Positions 40,819 through 46,667 of a stretch of DNA of 46,667 nucleotides are shown here, one piece after another. The stretch is taken from NCBI GenBank assembly GCA_034925865.1, contig JAYFRN010000037.1:1-46667 (forward strand), written 5' to 3'. The notes beneath the pieces are model-generated. The model had not been told where the DNA came from and searched no databases. It worked only from the letters and a program-made list of their open reading frames with translations. The position numbers and the translations under genes were made by a program. Source of the stretch: Oscillospiraceae bacterium (GTDB lineage Bacteria > Bacillota > Clostridia > Oscillospirales > SIG627). Within the stretch, counting starts at the first letter, position 1. Each line of letters begins with the position of its first letter.

Positions 40819-42686
40819 ATTGGTTTAATAATTTAGCGCTGACATATGATAACGTTCCAGAAATTGTTGGCATACCCGATGAAAAAGGCAATGTCCTGTT
40901 GCCGTCAAATCACATGACAAAAAAAACTGATATTATTGTTATAATTGACAGTGAAGGAGAATTCAGGCATGCTGAATACAGCGATGCGGTTATCGTTATC
41001 CCATGCACTGAAAAATCATCATCATCGCGTTCAGGTAAAGCGATTTCCCCACACCCTCTGCATGAGGAGCTTGGGTATATATGTTACGATGAGAAAAAAC
41101 GCGAAGCCTATTTCAAACAGCTTGCTGCCTGGCATGACCGCCATCCTAAAGTCTGCGCGGTATATAATTACCTGAAACGCGAAACCCTGCTTAACGATTT
41201 GCGTAAATCAGGTATAACAGTGGATAAGGATAAATTAAACACATTTAAAAAGAACGGCGAAAAGAAATCAGAAAAGGAATTACAGGACGAAATATATAAA
41301 CAATTCGTACGATTTTCTGTAGAAATTCCGGGAGATTTAAAACCGTGTCTTTGGAAAGATGACACCGTTACTGTCGCGTGGCAGAATTATCAAGCTGAGC
41401 TCGATGAAGGTGTTATTGAACTATGTTATGTATTAGGTAAAGTATGTCCCACGGTTTTAAAACATCCAGGAGGAATAAATCCTTATACAAACGGAGCAAA
41501 GCTGATAAGCAGTAACGATTCTACGAATTATTCATTTCGTGGTAGATTTTCTGTACCTGAGCAGGCAAATGTAATCAGCGCCGAAGCAAGCGGCAAGGCT
41601 CACGCAATGTTAAAATATCTGATTGCGACTCAGGGATATAAGTGCGGCACGCAGGCAATAGTCGCCTGGGCAGTCGACACAGGCGAAGCTGCTCTCAATC
41701 CTTTCGCGTCTTCTGATGAATTTTTCGGGGATGACGAGTCAGTAAAAACAGATTCTGATAAACTTATTGGTTCGCAGGATGTTCTGGCTACGGATTATGC
41801 CAAAAGGCTACGCAATGCGTATTGCGGCGTTGGTAATGCCGGTAAATTGCGTAAAACAACACGACAGATAGCTGTCATCGTAGTCGATGCGGTAACAAAA
41901 AATTCAGGGCGTATGAGTGTTACATATTATCAGGACATACATGAAAACGAATATATAGAGCGTGTTGTACTGTGGCATGAACAATGCTGCTGGTGGTTTC
42001 GAAAAGATAAGAGGGAATATAAATCCGCTCCGAGCGTAGACAGAATTATTGAAGCGGTATATGGAGAGCCAAAGGGAGAGGGATACGAAAAAATTAAGAA
42101 ACAAACCCGGGAGCGGCTGCTGCACGATATAATCTGCGGTGAGCATATAGACAGTGGATGGGTAAAGGCTGCGGTAAACCGCGTTTCAAATCCGTTTTCG
42201 TATAGCAAAGAAGATGGTGGCTGGGACAAGTCAACATGGGAGACGGCAATAAGCGTGACTTGCGCTATTACAAGAAAATATTTTTTTAATAAAAAGGAGG
42301 ATTTTTCATTGGAACTGGAAAATGAATGTCGCGATCGAAGCTATCTTTATGGCCGGCTGCTTGCGATCGCAGAAAAAATTGAGAGTCATGCACGTTATCT
42401 GCAAACCGGAAAGGACAACTCGGATAAACGTCCTGTCAACGCAATACGGTATATGACTATCTTTACAGCAAAGCCCTTCCGCACGTGGGCACTGATTTAC
42501 AGTCAGATCAATCCGTATATTCAACGTCTTGATGGCGCAGATTGGTACCAACGGCAGATTGATGAAATTATGAGTAAGTTTGAAAGCGGGGATTATGAAA
42601 GCGATAAACCGCTTGATGGCAAGTACCTGCTCGGCTATTCACTGCAGCGCAAGTGTCTATATAATACAAATAACAAGGAGGAATAA
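40815..42686 (+). CDS. cas8c: Cas8c (Csd1), large subunit of type I-C Cascade
   Basis: 623 residues starting with GTG, 4-nt overlap with cas5c; near the family's usual 580-640. It shows the Csd1 pattern: NLALTYDNVPEIVGIPDEKGNVLLP at the N-terminus, CYVLGKVCPTVLKHPGGINPYTNGAKLISSNDSTNYSFRGRF in the middle and GRLLAIAEKIESHARYL with PVNAIRYMTIFTAKPFRTW near the C-terminus. The subunit recognises the PAM and, in type I-C, an internal start in the same gene makes the small Cas11c subunit. A candidate internal start near 42309 (TTG after AAGGAGG at 42295-42301) would give a protein of about 125 residues. Confidence 0.95.
   Translation: MNWFNNLALTYDNVPEIVGIPDEKGNVLLPSNHMTKKTDIIVIIDSEGEFRHAEYSDAVIVIPCTEKSSSSRSGKAISPHPLHEELGYICYDEKKREAYFKQLAAWHDRHPKVCAVYNYLKRETLLNDLRKSGITVDKDKLNTFKKNGEKKSEKELQDEIYKQFVRFSVEIPGDLKPCLWKDDTVTVAWQNYQAELDEGVIELCYVLGKVCPTVLKHPGGINPYTNGAKLISSNDSTNYSFRGRFSVPEQANVISAEASGKAHAMLKYLIATQGYKCGTQAIVAWAVDTGEAALNPFASSDEFFGDDESVKTDSDKLIGSQDVLATDYAKRLRNAYCGVGNAGKLRKTTRQIAVIVVDAVTKNSGRMSVTYYQDIHENEYIERVVLWHEQCCWWFRKDKREYKSAPSVDRIIEAVYGEPKGEGYEKIKKQTRERLLHDIICGEHIDSGWVKAAVNRVSNPFSYSKEDGGWDKSTWETAISVTCAITRKYFFNKKEDFSLELENECRDRSYLYGRLLAIAEKIESHARYLQTGKDNSDKRPVNAIRYMTIFTAKPFRTWALIYSQINPYIQRLDGADWYQRQIDEIMSKFESGDYESDKPLDGKYLLGYSLQRKCLYNTNNKEE
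42309..42686 (+). CDS. Possible Cas11c small subunit from an internal start in cas8c
   Basis: Within cas8c, a strong Shine-Dalgarno AAGGAGG (42295-42301) lies 7 nt before an in-frame TTG (42309) and would give about 125 residues (LELENECRDRSYLYGRLLAI onwards). Type I-C systems studied so far do make Cas11 by internal translation of the 3' end of cas8c, at just this position in the gene. The ribosome site is unusually strong for a coding interior, which supports the idea. Confidence 0.6.
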   Translation: MELENECRDRSYLYGRLLAIAEKIESHARYLQTGKDNSDKRPVNAIRYMTIFTAKPFRTWALIYSQINPYIQRLDGADWYQRQIDEIMSKFESGDYESDKPLDGKYLLGYSLQRKCLYNTNNKEE

Positions 42687-42690
42687 CAAA

Positions 42691-43515
42691 ATGAGTTTGT
42701 CTAAAAAAATTGACTTCGCAATTATTATCAGCGTTAAAAATGCTAATCCGAACGGAGATCCACTAAATGGCAATCGCCCGCGCGTAAATTATGAGGGATA
42801 CGGTGAGATCAGCGATGTATGTTTGAAACGCAAGATACGCAATCGCCTTCTTGACGACGGCCAGTCGATTCTTGTTCAATCGGACGATTATAGAAGGGAT
42901 GACCACCGCAGTATCAAGGCCCGTTACGATTCAAATGAAGAAATCAAAAAGCTTTCAAAAGATAAGGACGGAGAAAAAAAAGCAAAAATTGCCTGTGAAC
43001 AGTGGTATGATGTCCGCGCTTTCGGACAGGTACTGGCCGGTGTTGACGATGACAGCGCATCAATAGCAATCCGTGGACCTATCAGTATACAAAGTGCATT
43101 CAGCATTGAACCGGTCGATATAACAAGTAACCAAATTATAAAAAGCGTTAATCTAAAAACAGATAAGAAAGATCCTTCTCAAAAAGCTGGAGATACAATG
43201 GGAATGAAACATCGCGTCGACAGCGGTGTCTATTTAACGTTTGGCAGTATAAACCGGCAACTGGCGGAGAAAACGGGCTTTTCTGACAAGGATGCTGAAA
43301 TATTTAAAAAAATGCTTACAAAAATGTTTGAAAACGATGATTCATCCGCTCGGCCGGCAGGAAGCATGGAGGTTATGAAAGTGATATGGTGGACGCATAA
43401 TGAAAAAACTCTGTCTTCAGCTAAGGTACATAGAAGCCTCAAAGTAAATATTGATGGTTCATATACAATATCTCAGTTGGATGGAATCAACATTGAAGAA
43501 CTAGACGGACAATGA
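42691..43515 (+). CDS. cas7c: Cas7c (Csd2), backbone subunit of type I-C Cascade
   Basis: 274 residues from the ATG at 42691, with AAGGAGG nine nt upstream; an upstream in-frame ATG at 42580 lies inside cas8c and is rejected. The family start SKKIDFAIIISVKNANPNGDPLNGNRPRV is intact, and CLKRKIRNRLLDDGQ and DVRAFGQVLAG follow. Several copies bind along the crRNA spacer to form the Cascade filament. The separate strong ribosome site fits the higher amount of Cas7 that the complex needs. Overlaps cas4 by 4 nt (ATGA). Confidence 0.97.
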   Translation: MSLSKKIDFAIIISVKNANPNGDPLNGNRPRVNYEGYGEISDVCLKRKIRNRLLDDGQSILVQSDDYRRDDHRSIKARYDSNEEIKKLSKDKDGEKKAKIACEQWYDVRAFGQVLAGVDDDSASIAIRGPISIQSAFSIEPVDITSNQIIKSVNLKTDKKDPSQKAGDTMGMKHRVDSGVYLTFGSINRQLAEKTGFSDKDAEIFKKMLTKMFENDDSSARPAGSMEVMKVIWWTHNEKTLSSAKVHRSLKVNIDGSYTISQLDGINIEELDGQ

Positions 43516-44180
43516 ATTTTCAAATGGATGATTTGCTGCTCTCCGGTCTACAGCATTTTGCCTTCTGCCGGCGCCAGTGGGCCCTGATCCACATTGAACA
43601 GCAATGGGCTGAAAATTTCTTCACTGTCGACGGCGGAATCATGCACGAGCGCGCGCACGATCCATTCTTCACCGAAAAACGCGGGGAACGGATCGTCAGC
43701 CGGGCGATACCTGTGAGGTCGGACAGTCTGCACCTCACAGGTGAGTGTGACGTGGTGGAATTTCTTGCCGATCCGGAGGGAGTGCAGCTTTTTGGACGGG
43801 AAGGACTTTGGCAACCGCGCCCGGTGGAGTACAAGCGTGGTGATGGAGGCGCGACTGACGCCGATTCACTGCAGTTATGCGCTCAGGCGATGTGCCTTGA
43901 GGAAATGCTGTGCTGTCGGCGGATTGATGAAGCTTTCCTATATTACGGTGAGCTTCGCCGACGCGTTGGAATTCTACTGACCGACGAGCTGCGGAATTCA
44001 GTCAAGGATATGACGCGGGAGATGTATGAAATTTATCAGAGGGGCTGCACGCCCACGGTGAAAAAATCAAAAAAATGCTCATCCTGCTCAATGAAAGAAA
44101 TCTGTCTTCCCGGTATCTCAAAACAGCAGTCTGCAAAAGCATATCTCGAACATGAGCTGAAAGGTGAGTATAATAGGTAG
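43512..44180 (+). CDS. cas4: Cas4 exonuclease (spacer PAM selection)
   Basis: 222 residues. The four cysteines of the iron-sulfur cluster are Cys19 (FAFCRRQW) and Cys189, Cys192, Cys198 (KKCSSCSMKEICLPG). The RecB-type nuclease site is His45, Asp80 (GECDVVEF) and Glu106-x-Lys108 (PVEYKRG). In type I-C, Cas4 works with Cas1-Cas2 to trim prespacers and set PAM and orientation. The first 300 nt of the gene are GC-richer than cas7c and cas1 on either side, a slight compositional break. Ends 3 nt before cas1. Confidence 0.96.
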   Translation: MNFQMDDLLLSGLQHFAFCRRQWALIHIEQQWAENFFTVDGGIMHERAHDPFFTEKRGERIVSRAIPVRSDSLHLTGECDVVEFLADPEGVQLFGREGLWQPRPVEYKRGDGGATDADSLQLCAQAMCLEEMLCCRRIDEAFLYYGELRRRVGILLTDELRNSVKDMTREMYEIYQRGCTPTVKKSKKCSSCSMKEICLPGISKQQSAKAYLEHELKGEYNR

Positions 44181-44183
44181 AAT

Positions 44184-45215
44184 ATGAGAAAGCTTCACAA
44201 TATCCTCTATGTGACTCACCCGGATGCTTACCTTTCTCTAGACGGAGAAAATGCAGTCATATTAGAAAAGGACCAGGAGGTAAAGCGAATTCCTCTTCAT
44301 AATCTTGAAGGGATTATCACTTTCGGATATACCGGAGCCAGTCCGGCGCTGATGCATCACTGTGCGGAGCTTGGAATAGCTCTGACATTTTTGAGCGCGC
44401 ATGGACGTTTTCTATGTCGCGTTGAAGGAGAGAAACATGGCAATATTCTTCTGCGTAAAGAGCAATACCGGGTTTCAGATGATGAAAATCGTTCTCTTGA
44501 AGCGGCAAGATATATTGTATGCGGAAAGCTGTATAATGAGCGTGCTGTGCTGCTTCGGGCGATGCGTGATCACTCAATGCAATTTGATTGTGAAAAGATA
44601 AGTAATGCCGCAGAAAGAATAACCCGGGCAATTACGATGACAGAGAAGTGTTTAACACTTGAAGAATTGCGCGGAATAGAGGGAGAGGCGGCGAACGCAT
44701 ACTTTGGTGTATTTGATCTTTTAATATTACAAAATAAAAATGACTTTTTCTGGTGCGGGCGCACTCGCAGACCACCGACTGATAATGTAAATGCGTTGTT
44801 ATCATTTTGCTATAGTTTGCTGACACACGATTGTGCCGCGGGACTTGAATCAGCCGGACTAGACAGCTATGCCGGATTTCTGCACCGCGACAGGCCCGGA
44901 AGACAATCTCTCGCACTGGATTTAATGGAAGAATTTCGCGCACCGATGTGCGACAGATTTGTTCTTTCAATAATCAATACACGCCAGGTTAATGCATCCG
45001 GATTTCTACAGAAAGAGAACAGTGCTGTTATAATGGATGATAATACACGACGTGATGTTTTAGTTGCATGGCAAAAGCGCAAACAAGAAGAGATAATTCA
45101 TCCGTTTCTTGGGGAGAAAGCTGAGTGGGGGGTGCTTCCTTTAGTACAGGCTCAGCTTTTGGCACGATATATACGGGGAGATATTGATGCCTATCCGCCG
45201 TTTTTGTGGAGGTAA
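44184..45215 (+). CDS. cas1: Cas1 integrase (type I-C)
   Basis: 343 residues, usual length. The metal-binding residues are in GIEGEAANAYF (Glu166), GFLHRDRPGR (His234) and DLMEEFRAP (Glu249/250). With Cas2 it inserts new spacers at the leader end of the array. It is intact, so adaptation is probably possible. The neighbours cas4 and cas2 lie 3 and 4 nt away. Confidence 0.97.
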   Translation: MRKLHNILYVTHPDAYLSLDGENAVILEKDQEVKRIPLHNLEGIITFGYTGASPALMHHCAELGIALTFLSAHGRFLCRVEGEKHGNILLRKEQYRVSDDENRSLEAARYIVCGKLYNERAVLLRAMRDHSMQFDCEKISNAAERITRAITMTEKCLTLEELRGIEGEAANAYFGVFDLLILQNKNDFFWCGRTRRPPTDNVNALLSFCYSLLTHDCAAGLESAGLDSYAGFLHRDRPGRQSLALDLMEEFRAPMCDRFVLSIINTRQVNASGFLQKENSAVIMDDNTRRDVLVAWQKRKQEEIIHPFLGEKAEWGVLPLVQAQLLARYIRGDIDAYPPFLWR

Positions 45216-45219
45216 GGTT

Positions 45220-45510
45220 ATGATGGTCCTTATTACATACGATGTAAATACAGAAACAGCTGCAGGACGAAAGCGGCTTCGACAGGTAGCAAAGCAATGC
45301 GTTAACTTCGGTCAAAGAGTACAGAATTCAGTGTTTGAGTGTCAGGTTGATGCTGCAAAAATGCGTGAGATTGAAGAAAGGCTGTTAAAAATCATTAATC
45401 CGGAACTCGACAGTCTTCGCTTCTATAATTTGGGAAACGGTTATAAAACAAAAATAAAGCATGTCGGCGCAAAGCTTTCATTTGATGTCAGCGAGCCTCT
45501 GATAATTTAA
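45220..45510 (+). CDS. cas2: Cas2 (adaptation complex)
   Basis: 96 residues from the ATG at 45220 (GGAGGTAAGG 6-15 nt upstream; ATG at 45223 is equally possible). A frame back to 45184 lies inside cas1 and is rejected. It has the ferredoxin-like start MVLITYDVNTETAAGRKRLRQVAKQC with the conserved Asp of strand 1 and YGQRVQNSVFECQ-like strand (here FGQRVQNSVFECQ). It forms the dimer that bridges two Cas1 dimers. It is the last gene before the array. Confidence 0.97.
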   Translation: MMVLITYDVNTETAAGRKRLRQVAKQCVNFGQRVQNSVFECQVDAAKMREIEERLLKIINPELDSLRFYNLGNGYKTKIKHVGAKLSFDVSEPLII

Positions 45511-45679
45511 CGCGAATAGGAAGTGAACAATAAAATCACGGATCGTTCGCGTTGATTTCTGAGTGAGAAAAGCGGATAAAAACATGTGTTTGACACTTTG
45601 TAAGCTTTTATTGCTCTTTTAATGAATTGTATTTGTCAAAAGTGTATAATGATTTTTAAAATTTTTGTGCATTTTTGCT
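45511..45679 (+). promoter_or_regulatory. CRISPR leader
   Basis: 169 nt of AT-rich sequence between cas2 and the first repeat. A TATAAT at 45645-45650, 30 nt before the first repeat, is a plausible -10 for the pre-crRNA, although no good -35 lies 17 bp before it. Being upstream of the array on the same strand as cas1-cas2, this is the expected leader side. Confidence 0.65.
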
Positions 45680-46667
45680 GTCGCTCTCCACACGGAGAGC
45701 GTGGATTGAAATTTACCTTTATCTTTATCAAAATCAAATTCATATCGTCGCTCTCCACACGGAGAGCGTGGATTGAAATGTTTTCAAAATCGAATTTAAG
45801 TTGATTGTATGCCGTCGCTCTCCACACGGAGAGCGTGGATTGAAATAAATAAAACTAAATTTGAAAATCGCACGGTTGCGAGTCGCTCTCCACACGGAGA
45901 GCGTGGATTGAAATAGATAAAAGCAAAAAAGGCAAAATCGCCGCAGAGGTCGCTCTCCACACGGAGAGCGTGGAGTGAAATAATAAATGATGAGATGCCC
46001 GGAGGTTTGAAAAAAGTCGCTCTCCACACGGAGAGCGTGGATTGAAATTCCTCATCTGCTGCTGTCATGGTGTAGCCGCCCTTGTCGCTCTCCACACGGA
46101 GAGCGTGGATTGAAATTTTGCCGATCATCCACTTTTCTTTTGTCATCATGGTCGCTCTCCACACGGAGAGCGTGGATTGAAATTCCGCTTGTACCGGTAC
46201 CGTTTGCTTGCTCTCCTGTGTCGCTCTCCACACGGAGAGCGTGGATTGAAATTTCCGTCGCGCACTTAGAGCATAACGCCTTACCGTCGCTCTCCACACG
46301 GAGAGCGTGGATTGAAATTTTGATCAATAGCATTAAGTATTAAAAGTACTGGTCGCTCTCCACACGGAGAGCGTGGATTGAAATTTACTCCTAATGGGTA
46401 TGTGCCTATTAAAAATTTGGTCGCTCTCCACACGGAGAGCGTGGATTGAAATAAAATGGAAGAAAATTTATTTAGACTATTGAGAAGTCGCTCTCCACAC
46501 GGAGAGCGTGGATTGAAATTCCATTTCAAGCTTTACAACAGTCTGAAATAGTACGTCGCTCTCCACACGGAGAGCGTGGATTGAAATTTCTCTGACCCGG
46601 GTACGCGTGCCGCATGGCTTGGTCGCTCTCCACACGGAGAGCGTGGATTGAAATATAATAGCCTCTC
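45680..46667 (+). CRISPR. Type I-C CRISPR array, 15 repeats visible, open at the window edge
   Basis: The 33-nt repeat begins GTCGCTCTCC and ends GTGGATTGAAAT. Its internal palindrome CGCTCTCC-ACAC-GGAGAGCG forms an 8-bp hairpin, the shape that Cas5c recognises in type I-C, and the ATTGAAAT end is typical. Repeats start at 45680, 45747, 45814, 45882, 45949, 46016, 46084, 46151, 46220, 46286, 46352, 46420, 46487, 46555 and 46622. The 14 complete spacers are 33-36 nt (most 34-35) and none repeats. All repeats are identical except the fifth (45949-45981), which has GGAGTG in place of GGATTG. A 15th spacer starts at 46655 and runs off the window, so the true array is longer. No spacer origin could be assigned by eye. 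Confidence 0.99.

Noticed and set aside
42580-42690. ATG at 42580 as start of cas7c
   Set aside because: It lies inside cas8c; the ATG at 42691 has AAGGAGG and begins at the conserved family N-terminus.
45636-46529. Several minus-strand frames through the CRISPR array with repeated residues such as STLSVWRAT and HALRVESD
   Set aside because: They are translations of the CRISPR repeat itself and have no ribosome sites.

Overview
The window looks like a chromosomal segment of a low-to-moderate GC Bacillota, most likely an uncultured member of Clostridia. The evidence is the trigger factor-clpP-clpX operon, a three-subunit ECF module with two ATPases, spoVG beside murC, a DacF-type carboxypeptidase, and strong AGGAGG-type ribosome sites. 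No rRNA or taxonomic marker is present, so rank below class is inference. The window starts inside a gene and ends inside a CRISPR array.

Left part (1-8100): two tandem paralogous secreted proteins (the first cut by the window edge, the second a lipoprotein), a cluster of palindromic ~106-bp repeats, and an ABC half-exporter whose leader carries an attenuator-like hairpin. Minus-strand block (8148-15983): a complete ECF vitamin/nutrient transporter operon (A1, A2, T, S) ending in a uridine-kinase-like protein, preceded by a strong promoter and a structured leader with an intrinsic terminator; then tig-clpP-clpX from one promoter. Middle (16292-28969): a small unknown protein, aspartate kinase, a 956-residue secreted membrane-anchored protein, an orphan MazF toxin, a D,D-carboxypeptidase, a MATE exporter with a membrane-protein partner, a NERD-domain protein, MurC and SpoVG.

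Right part (29421-37560): a predicted operon of esterase, condensation-type acyltransferase and zinc-ribbon membrane protein; an AT-rich thyX; a lipoprotein; a lipid kinase; three tRNA genes (Met, Glu, Pro); an XRE regulator; and a decayed tyrosine integrase. The end (37666-46667) is a complete type I-C CRISPR-Cas locus (cas3-cas5c-cas8c-cas7c-cas4-cas1-cas2) behind a consensus promoter, followed by an array of 15 visible 33-nt repeats that continues past the window.

The most unusual signals are: (1) a family of at least eight MITE-like palindromic elements (terminal inverted repeats of about 23 nt plus an inner hairpin), some nested in one another, three of which provide the stop codon of the neighbouring gene; and (2) a compact three-stem, possibly pseudoknotted RNA leader in front of the ECF operon that I cannot assign to a known riboswitch class. 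No computation was run; all alignments were done by eye.
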